Shown here one piece after another: positions 39,786-47,011 of a DNA stretch of 64,000 bases (the first letter of the stretch is position 1; each line of letters opens with the position of its first letter). Both the position numbers and the translations under genes were made by a program. Source of the stretch: Tistlia consotensis USBA 355 (GTDB lineage Bacteria > Pseudomonadota > Alphaproteobacteria > Kiloniellales > DSM-21159). The stretch covers positions 62,001 to 126,000 of the forward strand of contig NZ_FWZX01000006.1 in NCBI RefSeq assembly GCF_900177295.1. The letters run 5' to 3'. Below the pieces are notes generated by a model. It was not told the origin of the DNA. It did not search any database and worked only from the letters and a program-made list of their open reading frames with translations.

Positions 39786-39867
39786 CGCCCGCCTCTCCGC
39801 AAGATCCCAGCTGGGGCCATGCTGCGCCGGGGCCCCGGCGAGGTCAATGCGGCGGCGCGGGCGCGGC

Positions 39868-40722
39868 TCAGGTCGGCTTCCCGGCGAAGGCCTCGAACGC
39901 TGCCGCGTAGTCGGGGTGCCAGCGCGACAGCGGCGGCCGGTTCTCGACGATGTCGCCGGCGGCCCAGAGGATGCGCCGCTCGTCGAGCGCCCGCGGCACG
40001 TCATTGTCCGGGCAGAGGATGTAGAAGTCGCCCCTGTCGAGGCTGCCGAGCATGAAGTCGACGGTCTGCTCCGGCGTCCAGGCGCCGGCCGGCTTCTCGG
40101 TCCGGCCGCGCGCGGTCAGCCCGGTGAAGACGAAGCCCGGGATCAGCAGGTGGGCGCCGAGCCTGCAGCCGGGGGTGTTGCGCAGCTCGTGCTGCAGCGC
40201 CTCGGTGAAGGCCTTCACCCCGGCCTTGGCGACGTTGTAGGCCGGATCGCCGGGCGGCGTCGTGATGCCCTGCTTGGAGCCGGTGTTGATCACCAGCCCG
40301 GGCCGGCCGCGCTCGATCATGCCGGGCACGAAGGCCTGGGTGCCGTTGACGACGCCCCAGAGGTTGACGGCAAGCACCCGCTCCCAGTTCTCGCGCGGGC
40401 CGAACAGGCCGCTGCCGGGCTGGATGCCGGCGTTGTTCATCAGCAGGTCGGTGCCGCCGAAGCGGGCCCGCACCGCCGCCTCCAGGCGGGTCAGCTCCTC
40501 GAGCCGGCTGACGTCGGCCTCCTCGGCCATGACCGCGCCGGCACCGCCCGGCGCCTCGGCCGCCAGCGCCGCGGCGGCCTCGGCCAGGCGCTCGGCGCCG
40601 AGATCGGCGATGCAGACCCTGAGGCCGAGCGCGGCGAAACGCCGGGCGGCGGCGAGTCCGATGCCGGCGGCGCCGCCGGTGACGACGGCGACGGCGCCGG
40701 GGACGAGGGCGGGATGGGTCAT
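39868..40722 (-). CDS. short-chain dehydrogenase/reductase
   Basis: The 284-residue SDR shows the NAD(P)-binding TGGAAGIG near residue 15, NNAG in LLMNNAGIQPG, and the catalytic YxxxK in PAYNVAKAGVKAF. The usual catalytic Ser appears in INTGSKQG. After the Rossmann strand 2 comes IADLGAERLAEA, where the Asp favours NAD. It is 82 bases upstream of the oxygenase gene on the same strand and may act on the same compound. Substrate unknown. Confidence 0.9.
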   Translation of the reverse strand: MTHPALVPGAVAVVTGGAAGIGLAAARRFAALGLRVCIADLGAERLAEAAAALAAEAPGGAGAVMAEEADVSRLEELTRLEAAVRARFGGTDLLMNNAGIQPGSGLFGPRENWERVLAVNLWGVVNGTQAFVPGMIERGRPGLVINTGSKQGITTPPGDPAYNVAKAGVKAFTEALQHELRNTPGCRLGAHLLIPGFVFTGLTARGRTEKPAGAWTPEQTVDFMLGSLDRGDFYILCPDNDVPRALDERRILWAAGDIVENRPPLSRWHPDYAAAFEAFAGKPT

Positions 40723-41067
40723 GGGGGAATCTCCGGGAGCAGCGGGAAGGTACTCCCGGAAAGCTGTGCAGCCCGGCGCCTCCGGTCAACGCTTTCCGTC
40801 AGGTACAGCAAATCGGTCCGGTTCGGCGGCCCCTCCGTGCCCCTTCCGCAGACCGCAACATATCCGTCATCCCGGAAGCCGCTTTGCCCGGCAGCTCGGC
40901 TGCCGACGGCAAAGCGCGCTGTCCGGGACCCAGGGCCACGAGCCGCGGCGTGACGGCCCTGGGTCCCGGGTCGCAAGGCTCGCAAGCCGAAAGCTGTGCT
41001 TTCGGGCTCGCCTGGCGCCCGGGATGACGAGAGAGAGAAGGATGCGTGAATGCCATGGACCCGCGCC
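40723..41067. repeat. gap filled by nested inverted repeats
   Basis: This 345-base gap has no convincing gene. It contains three nested or tandem inverted pairs: CGTCATCCCGG at 40865-40875 with its complement at 41019-41029; GCTTTGCC at 40881 with GGCAAAGC at 40908; and a 15-bp stem (40923-40937 with 40955-40969) around the sequence CCGGGACCCAGGGCC. It separates the bufferin operon's end from the upstream side of the SDR gene. Promoter elements for the SDR gene are expected near 40740 but none was clear. Confidence 0.75.
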
Positions 41068-41568
41068 TTACTCCGCCGGCGAGCGCCGGCCGAGACGGCT
41101 GCGCGCCAGGGCGTCGAGCGAGAGCTGCCCCGCCCCGACCGCGGCGATCGCCAGGCCGACGGCCATCCAGGGAAACTGCTCGGAGGCGAGCGCGATGCCG
41201 TTCTCCATGCCCTCCGGCGTCTGGCCGATCACGAAGTAGATCGTCGCCGCCATGACCATCAGGCCGAGCGCGGCCGGCCGCGCCAGCAGGCCGGCGATCA
41301 GCAGGCTCGGCAGCACCAGCTCGGCGGTCGTCGTCAGCGGCGCGGCGATCTCGGCCGGGACGTAGGGCACCGGGTGCACCGACATGAACAGGAAGGCCTG
41401 GCTGTCCCAGGTCATGACCCGGTGCAGGCCGGTCATCAGGAAGGCCCAGCCGAGCCACAGGCGGGCGGCGAGCAGCACCAGCCCCGCGATCAGCGCGCCC
41501 GGCTGCGACCAGCGCGCGGTCGGGCCGGGGTCGAGGGCGAACCGGGCCAGGCGCAGGACGTCGGTCAT
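41068..41568 (-). CDS. DoxX family membrane protein of the bufferin operon
   Basis: The 166-residue protein has four predicted membrane helices. LIAGLVLLAARLWLGWAFLMTGLHRV and VLPSLLIAGLLARPAALGLMVMAATIYFV fit the DoxX family, and the conserved first-helix Arg is present. DoxX genes end many bufferin/HvfABC operons; here it follows the DUF2063 gene after 53 bases, in the same orientation. Its role may be in membrane redox or copper-linked quinone chemistry, but that is inferred from family and context only. Confidence 0.85.
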   Translation of the reverse strand: MTDVLRLARFALDPGPTARWSQPGALIAGLVLLAARLWLGWAFLMTGLHRVMTWDSQAFLFMSVHPVPYVPAEIAAPLTTTAELVLPSLLIAGLLARPAALGLMVMAATIYFVIGQTPEGMENGIALASEQFPWMAVGLAIAAVGAGQLSLDALARSRLGRRSPAE

Positions 41569-41621
41569 GCGAAAGTCTCCTCGAAGAATTGGACAGGGGA
41601 AGCAGGCGTCGCGGCAGGGCC

Positions 41622-42446
41622 TCAGGGGCCGCCGGGCGGCGCGGCGTCGAACAGGCCGCCGGCCAGGCCGTCGGTCAGCAGCGCGGCGAGATCGAATTCG
41701 GCGGTGGCCTCCGCGCCGGCGGCGGCGTCGAGCAGGCTCTCGCCGGCCGCCAGCGCGGCCAGGCAGACGAGCTCGCCGACGGAGAGCGGGCGCGCCGCCA
41801 CGGTCAGGTCGGGCCGGCGCCAGACCAGCGCGGCGGCCGGCACCGGCGCCGGCCCCGAGTCCGGCCGGCCCGGCGCCTCGGCGATGGCGACGACGCCGCG
41901 GTCGGCGAACGCGACCCAGCGCCGCCAGGCCAGCGCCGCCGGCAGCGGCAGCAGCCGCGCCGAGGGCACCAGGGCGAAGCCGAGCGCGGCCTGCCGCTCC
42001 TCCGGGATCGCGGCCAGGGCGGCGGCGGTCAGCGGCTCGGCGTCGGCGGCGAAATAGGCCTCCTGAACCGCCCAGTCGAGCCGCGCGACCGCGGCCAGCG
42101 GCTCGGCCAGCGCCCCCTCGGCGACCAGGAAGCGGTCGAAGCCCGCGCCATAGGCCGACAGCTCGGCCCGCTGCGGCGGCGCCGCGCGCAGGAAGCCCCT
42201 GGCCAAGGTCTCGAAGCGTTCGGCGCCGAGCAGCCCGGCGGTCGCCGGATAGGCCTGGCGCAGCACGCCGGTGAGGGCGTGGGTGATGGTGTTGAGGTGC
42301 AAGAACAGCCGCTTGTTGGCGCCGAGGCCGTCGTCGTCGATCGCCGCCGTCACGCTGGCGAAGGCCTGCCGGTCGCCGTGCACGGCCCGCACCATCGCGC
42401 GCTGCAGGTCGGCGAGGCCGCCGGGGCTGCCGACGTCAGCCGGCAT
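41622..42446 (-). CDS. DUF2063 protein, partner of the MNIO enzyme (BufC/HvfC-like)
   Basis: The 274-residue protein begins [19 protein letters not shown] and then [46 protein letters not shown], which is the N-terminal DNA-binding-like DUF2063 domain of HvfC/BufC proteins. In bufferin systems this partner is thought to deliver the precursor to the DUF692 enzyme. The ATG at 42446 is used; it lies inside the end of the DUF692 gene (11-base overlap), so the two are translationally coupled. The longer frame from 42503 would overlap more and has no family similarity. Confidence 0.88.
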   Translation of the reverse strand: MPADVGSPGGLADLQRAMVRAVHGDRQAFASVTAAIDDDGLGANKRLFLHLNTITHALTGVLRQAYPATAGLLGAERFETLARGFLRAAPPQRAELSAYGAGFDRFLVAEGALAEPLAAVARLDWAVQEAYFAADAEPLTAAALAAIPEERQAALGFALVPSARLLPLPAALAWRRWVAFADRGVVAIAEAPGRPDSGPAPVPAAALVWRRPDLTVAARPLSVGELVCLAALAAGESLLDAAAGAEATAEFDLAALLTDGLAGGLFDAAPPGGP

Positions 42447-43371
42447 GGAGCGCCTCCCGGGCCGTTCCGCGCGCGACGGCCGGCAGACCGATGTCGCAGG
42501 CATCGAGGAACTCCTGGGCCCGCTCGGCCTCGCCGAGCAGCACCTCGAGCGGCGGCAGGGCGGTATCCCATTCGATCAGGGTCGGCCGCGGTCCGAAGCG
42601 GCGCAGCGTCTCCTGGTAGAGTTGCCAGACCGGCTCGATCACCCGGCTGCCGTGGTCGTCGATCAGGAGCTCGCGGCCCTCGACCTCGATGCGCGCATGG
42701 CCGGCGAGATGGATCTCGGCGACCGCCTCGCCGGGCACGGCGTCGAGCCAGGCCGCCGGGTCGAGACCCAAGTTGCGCTGGCAGACGTAGAGGTTGTTGA
42801 CATCGAGCAGCAGGGCGCAGCCGGTGCGCCGCACCAGCTCGGCCAGGAACTCGGCCTCGGGAATCGTCGAGGCGGCGAAGGAGAGGTAGCAGGAGGGATT
42901 CTCGACCGCGAGCCGCCGGCCGAGGGCGGCCTGCGCGTGGTCGAGGTTGCGCGCGACCACCGCCAGCGCCTCCTCGGTCATCGGCAGCGGTAGCAGGTCG
43001 GCGGCATAGGTGCCGGCGGCGACCGACCAGGACAGGTGGTCGGAGACCAGGCCCGGCTCGAAGCGGTCGTAGAGCGCCCGCAGACGGGCGAGATGCCCGG
43101 CGTCGAGCCCCTCGGCCGAGCCGAGCGACAGGCCGACGCCGTGGCAGGACAGGGGATAGTCGGCCCGGATCCGCTCCAGCTGGGCGGTCCGCGGCCCGCC
43201 CTCGACGAGATAGTTCTCGCTGTGCACCTCCAGCCACGCCGCCGCCGGCCGCCCGGTCAGGAAGTCCGGGACGTGACGATGCCTGAGGCCGACCCCGGCC
43301 CGCTCCGGAAGCGGAGCGGAACGGGGCGCGGCGGGCGCGCCGGCGGCGACGGTGGTGCGGGAGGCGGACAT
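42436..43371 (-). CDS. DUF692 multinuclear non-heme iron oxidase (BufB/HvfB-like)
   Basis: The 311-residue enzyme belongs to the MNIO family of RiPP-modifying enzymes (MbnB, TglH, ChrH). Metal-ligand motifs are visible in order: [62 protein letters not shown] and [11 protein letters not shown]. MNIOs oxidise cysteine residues of a precursor with O2; bufferin enzymes make thiooxazole-type copper-binding groups. The precursor gene lies 42 bases upstream and the partner gene overlaps its 3' end. This is the central enzyme of a complete bufferin operon. Confidence 0.93.
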   Translation of the reverse strand: MSASRTTVAAGAPAAPRSAPLPERAGVGLRHRHVPDFLTGRPAAAWLEVHSENYLVEGGPRTAQLERIRADYPLSCHGVGLSLGSAEGLDAGHLARLRALYDRFEPGLVSDHLSWSVAAGTYAADLLPLPMTEEALAVVARNLDHAQAALGRRLAVENPSCYLSFAASTIPEAEFLAELVRRTGCALLLDVNNLYVCQRNLGLDPAAWLDAVPGEAVAEIHLAGHARIEVEGRELLIDDHGSRVIEPVWQLYQETLRRFGPRPTLIEWDTALPPLEVLLGEAERAQEFLDACDIGLPAVARGTAREALHAG

Positions 43372-43413
43372 GGCGGGCGGACCCGGGCCGAGATCCCCGG
43401 CGGCTGCCGGAGC

Positions 43414-43707
43414 CTACATCTTGACGTTCTTGTTGACGCCCTCGAACGGCATCTCCTTGCCGCCCATCTCCATGCACTTGGCCTTCTCGAGCGCCTTGAA
43501 GTCCATGCCGCTGTAGTCGACCTTCGAGTGGCCGGCGCAGGAATGGCCCGCCGCCTGGTTGGCGCAGTCGTTCTCGCCGGCCTTGGACACGCCGTAGCAC
43601 TTGACCTGGTCGGCGGCCGAGGCCGGGGTCGACAGGGCGGCCGCGCCGGCGATCGCGGTGGCCAGGGCGGCCGAGACGCCGAGCGCGGTCAGGGAAAGCT
43701 TACGCAT
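43414..43707 (-). CDS. bufferin precursor, DUF2282 (BufA1-like)
   Basis: The 97-residue precursor has a long signal peptide ending in STPASAAD (cleavage near residue 32), so the modified peptide goes to the periplasm. The mature part has four cysteines: VKCYGV, NDCANQ, HSCAGH and AKCMEM, in the order typical of DUF2282 proteins, with KAGENDCA and GHSCAGHSK as signature words. The C-terminus PFEGVNKNVKM lacks Cys. It is first in the operon with bufB, bufC and doxX. Bufferins sequester copper. Export with a signal peptide distinguishes it from methanobactin-type MNIO substrates. Confidence 0.93.
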   Translation of the reverse strand: MRKLSLTALGVSAALATAIAGAAALSTPASAADQVKCYGVSKAGENDCANQAAGHSCAGHSKVDYSGMDFKALEKAKCMEMGGKEMPFEGVNKNVKM

Positions 43708-44239
43708 GATGCTGTTCTCCGTCTCAGGGTGTGTGAAAACTCACGCTGAAGACCTAAGCATTCGCCCCCGTCCAACGGAATTCACATGGCCCTCAACTGC
43801 CATCACGAGCGGGTGAGAAGCCTGTCATCGAGTGGAATAACGCGTTCCTTTGATTGTCACTGCCCGTTCCCGACTTCGTGATTTGCCCTTTGCCTGGAGA
43901 CTTAGTTTCGACGGCGAAATTTGCAGTCGGCCATTGCGTCGATGAACGGAGCGGGTCGAGCGCGATACCACGGCCGGAGCTGACCGGGAGACGGCATGGG
44001 GGTCTGCCGCCGCCCTCGGGCGCTCTCCGGCGGCACGGACCTCCCGGCGTCTTCTGCAGAAGATCTCGGGACGGGGCCGGCATTGTTTTCGAGCTTTGCG
44101 GCCATAGCTATGGCTTGACCTGCCCGGCCGGCGCTCGTCCCTGCCCTGCCCTGCCCTGCCCTGCCGGCCGACGCCAGGCGCCACGGCCGGCCACGGCCAA
44201 TTCCGAACCCGGGATCCGACCAGGAAAAGGAGTCCTCCC
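43708..44239. other. 532-base divergent control region of bufferin operon and MDR gene
   Basis: No gene is supported here. The 120 bases nearest the bufA start are AT-rich compared with the surroundings and must contain its promoter. No standard sigma-70 boxes are evident there, which suits an ECF-type sigma promoter, but I could not establish one. The half near the MDR gene contains a CTGCC pentanucleotide repeat (44141-44165). Small frames crossing this region lack ribosome sites and look like shadows. Confidence 0.6.
44141..44165. repeat. five tandem copies of CTGCC
   Basis: Five perfect CTGCC units lie 75 bases before the ATG of the MDR oxidoreductase gene. Pentanucleotide tracts can change length by slippage; here a change would alter promoter or leader spacing, not a reading frame. 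Confidence 0.9.
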
Positions 44240-45271
44240 ATGCCGCAGTCCAAGACCCGGAACCGCAGGTTCGTCCTGGCCGAGCGCCCCAGGGGCGAGC
44301 CCGACGACAGGACGCTGCGGCTGGAGACCGAGGATCTGCCGGTCCCCGGCAAGGGCCAGATGCTGCTGCGCAACGAGTATCTGTCGCTGGACCCCTACAT
44401 GCGCGGGCGGATGAGCGATGCGCCCTCCTATGCCCCGCCGGTCGAGATCGGCGGCGTCATGGTCGGCGGCACGGTCGCACAGGTCGTCGGCTCCGACGTC
44501 GCGGGCTTCACCGAAGGCGACTGGGTCGTGGCCTTCGGCGGCTGGCAGGACTACGCGCTGTCCGACGGCACGGGCGTGGTCAACCTGGGCAAGGCCCCCG
44601 AGAACCCCTCCTGGGCGCTGGGCGTGCTGGGCATGCCGGGCATGACCGCCTGGGCCGGCCTGACGCAGATCGGTCAGCCGAAGGCGGGCGAGACGCTCGT
44701 GGTCGCCGCGGCCAGCGGACCGGTCGGCGCGACGGTCGGCCAGGTCGGCAGGATCCTGGGCTGTCGCGTCGTCGGCATCGCGGGCGGGGCCCGGAAGTGC
44801 GCCCACGTGGTCGAGACCCTGGGGTTCGATGCCTGCATCGACCACAAGGCCGAGGGCTTTCCCGACGCGCTGAAGGCCGCTGTGCCGGACGGCATCGACA
44901 TCTATTTCGAGAACGTCGGCGGCGCCGTGTTCGACGCCGTGATGCCGCTGCTGAACCCCTGCGCACGCATCCCGGTCTGCGGCCTAGTCTCGCAGTACAA
45001 CGCCACCGCGCTGCCGCCCGGCCCCGATCGCATGAGCCTGCTGATGGGGCAGATCCTGCGCAAGCGGATGACCCTGCGCGGATTCATCGTCTTCCAGGAC
45101 TTCGGCCATCTCTATCCGGAGTTCGCCCGCACGATGGGCGCCTGGGTCGAGTCGGGCGAGATCCGCTACCGCGAGGAGATCATCGAGGGACTGGAGCAGG
45201 CGCCGTCGGCCTTCGTCGGGCTGCTCCGGGGCGAGGCCTTCGGCAAGCGCGTCGTGCGCCTGAGCGCCTGA
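44240..45271 (+). CDS. NADP-dependent MDR oxidoreductase (CurA/leukotriene-type)
   Basis: The 343-residue zinc-independent medium-chain reductase shows FVLAERPRGEPDDRTLRLE at the N-terminus, LSLDPYMRGRMSD, GMPGMTAWAGLTQIGQPKAGETLVV, the NADP-binding AASGPVGATVGQVGRILGCRVVGIAGG and IYFENVGGAVFDAVMPLLN. This is the pattern of curcumin reductase CurA and 2-alkenal reductases, which reduce C=C bonds of unsaturated carbonyls with NADPH. The ATG has AAAAGGAG 10 bases upstream. It is followed by the foreign-looking scar region from about 45316. Confidence 0.93.
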   Translation: MPQSKTRNRRFVLAERPRGEPDDRTLRLETEDLPVPGKGQMLLRNEYLSLDPYMRGRMSDAPSYAPPVEIGGVMVGGTVAQVVGSDVAGFTEGDWVVAFGGWQDYALSDGTGVVNLGKAPENPSWALGVLGMPGMTAWAGLTQIGQPKAGETLVVAAASGPVGATVGQVGRILGCRVVGIAGGARKCAHVVETLGFDACIDHKAEGFPDALKAAVPDGIDIYFENVGGAVFDAVMPLLNPCARIPVCGLVSQYNATALPPGPDRMSLLMGQILRKRMTLRGFIVFQDFGHLYPEFARTMGAWVESGEIRYREEIIEGLEQAPSAFVGLLRGEAFGKRVVRLSA

Positions 45272-45410
45272 ACGACGCGGCCGGGGCGCTGCACGCGCCA
45301 AGGGCGCCCGGTAGTGCCTCCGTTTGAATTTCGTCGGCCTTAGCGCGGGGTTCGCTCGACGCCTCAGCTTCCCATATGCTTAGGGGCAAGCATGGGAGGA
45401 GTAAACGAAC

Positions 45411-45599
45411 ATGCACAAGAATTGGATCAGATGCACCCTGGTCGTTGGCGGCCCGATCTATGTCAATGTGGCCGCAGCCAGCACCCTGAAGCGACATAGC
45501 GGGGATGAGACGCGCATTGCGTTCCCTGGAGACGGGAACGACTTTATTGATGTGAGAGAGACGCCGGAGGAAATCCTTGAGCAGCTCCGAGACGATTGA
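45411..45599 (+). CDS. small protein of 62 residues in low-GC segment
   Basis: The protein reads MHKNWIRCTLVVGGPI, then YVNVAAASTLKRHSGDETRI and a C-terminal DVRETPEEILEQLRDD. The order (N-terminal strand, Y-x-N-x-x-x-I/L, then xVxETPEEI) resembles small FlbD-like or YlzI proteins, but this is weak. GGAGGAG lies 9 bases upstream of the ATG, giving a good start. GC content falls visibly here compared with both sides, and the next genes are damaged KGG-motif genes, so the segment appears acquired. It overlaps the TTG of the next frame by four bases. Confidence 0.6.
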   Translation: MHKNWIRCTLVVGGPIYVNVAAASTLKRHSGDETRIAFPGDGNDFIDVRETPEEILEQLRDD

Positions 45600-45843
45600 A
45601 GCCTAAGGGCTCCAAAGGCGAGAAGCGCCCCGCCGACGTTGTAGGCGACGCCACCATGGTCGCCAAGATCGACACCAGCGAGATCGAAGCGCAGACCGAG
45701 GACAACGGCAAGGACGAGGCCGCCAGGCATTGGGCAAGAAGGGCGGTAAGGCACGCGCCGACAAGCCGACGCCTGAGCAGCGTTGGGAGGTCGCGAGGAA
45801 GGCGGCGGCAAAGCGATGGGGCAAGCAGCAAGCAGACGAGTAG
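45596..45843 (+). pseudogene. frameshifted KGG-motif protein gene
   Basis: The first frame (from TTG 45596, overlapping the previous stop, or ATG 45656) encodes KPKGSKGEKRPADVVGDA and continues to GKDEAA near 45724. The conserved C-terminal half, ALGKKGGKARADKPTPEQRWE and VARKAAAKRWGKQQADE, is in the next frame and stops at 45843. One lost base near 45725 explains both parts; without it the gene would encode a protein of about 82 residues. KGGKARA proteins are small basic proteins found on mobile DNA and chromosomes of alphaproteobacteria. No slippery heptamer is visible, so mutation is more likely than programmed frameshifting. Confidence 0.8.
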
Positions 45844-45918
45844 CCTGAGACAGAATCCTGCTTGCAGACTCAGCAAGCAAGTGGTCTACTTCGCCGCAGC
45901 AAGCAGCGGAGGCTAGTT

Positions 45919-46018
45919 ATGTCTGATCGATCCCCTCAGAGCCAAGGCGGGAAGGCCCGTGCGCTGTCTCTCAGCGCAGAGCAGCGCAGAGAGATTGCGA
46001 GAAAGGCCGCGCTGGCAG
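45919..46018 (+). pseudogene. truncated second KGG-motif protein gene
   Basis: ATG 45919 has GGAGG 7 bases upstream and starts MSDRSPQSQGGKARALSLSAEQRREIARKAALA, a normal beginning for a KGG-motif protein. After about 46015 the sequence changes to molybdenum hydroxylase coding DNA in another frame. The KGG reading frame stays open by chance, because of high GC, as far as 47169, so translation would add a nonsense Arg-rich tail. The gene has lost its own end at the junction. Confidence 0.8.
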
Positions 46019-47011
46019 GCGCTGCGCGCCGAGGCGGAGGCCTTCAACGCCGCGACGAAAGGCCGGAGCCGGCGCGGCGTCGGCGTCGGCTGCATGTGGT
46101 ACGGCATCGGCAATACGGCCCTGGCCAACCCCTCGGACATGCGGGTCGTGCTCGGCCGCGACGGCACGCTGACGCTCTACAACGGCGCCGTCGACATCGG
46201 CCAGGGCTCGGCGACGATCATGCTGCAGATCTGCGCCGACGCGCTCGGCCTGCCGGTCTCGGCCTTCCGCCAGGTCGTCGGCGACACCGATCTCACCCCC
46301 GACGCCGGCAAGACCTCGGCGTCGCGCCAGACCTTCGTCTCGGGCAAGGCGGCCGAGCTGGCCGGCCTCGACCTGCGCGCCCAGATCCTGCGCCTCGCCA
46401 ACGCCGGGCCGGACTCGACGCTGCGGCTCGCCGAGGGACGCATCGAGATCATCGAGGGCGGCCACGGCCGCTCGATCCCGCTCGACCGCCTGGAGGCCGA
46501 CCTCGAGGGCCGCGGCCGCTTCGACCCGCCGACCTCGCCGCTCGACGACAAGGGCCAGGGCGTGCCCTACGCGACCTACGGCTTCGCCGCCCAGCTCGCC
46601 GATCTCTCGGTCGACCTCGACCTCGGCACGGTCAGGCTGCACCGCATCGTCGCCGCCCACGACCTCGGCAAGGCGGTCAACCCGCTGCTGGTCGAGGGCC
46701 AGATCCAGGGCGGCATCGCCCAGGGCATCGGCCTCGCGCTGATGGAGGAGTACCTGCCGGGGCGCAGCGAGAACCTGCACGACTACCTGATCCCCTCGAT
46801 CGGCGACGTGCCGGAGATCGAGATCCACCTGGTCGAGGACCCGGAGCCGCTCGGCCCCTACGGCGCCAAGGGCATCGGCGAGCCGGCCCTGGTGCCGACC
46901 GCGCCGGCGATCTTCGGCGCGATCCGCCACGCCACCGGCGTCGTCGTGCGCCACGCGCCCTGCCTGCCGCACCGGCTGCGCGCGCTGATCAAGGAGGCCG
47001 GCCATGGCTAA
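46013..47011 (+). pseudogene. molybdenum hydroxylase large subunit, 5'-truncated remnant
   Basis: About 333 C-terminal residues of a xanthine dehydrogenase-type large subunit remain: LRAEAEAFNAATKGRSRRG, GVGCMWYGIGNTALANPSDM, NGAVDIGQGSATIMLQI, TYGFAAQLADLSVDLDLG and the catalytic region YGAKGIGEPALVPTAPAI. The N-terminal half, roughly 400 residues, is missing, replaced by the KGG segment at 46013-46018. Without it the Mo cofactor site cannot form fully. Its stop overlaps the start of the 6-hydroxynicotinate reductase-like gene, showing that it once was the first gene of that operon, and its FeS/FAD partners are also gone. It differs from the intact subunit at 30248. Confidence 0.88.

Noticed and set aside
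43761-43785. SigF-type ECF promoter for the bufferin operon (GTGAAT, 15-base spacer, CGAA on the leftward strand)
   Set aside because: The -35 part matches the remembered Caulobacter SigF pattern at only half of the positions, and the spacer is short. Kept only as a point to test by 5'-end mapping.
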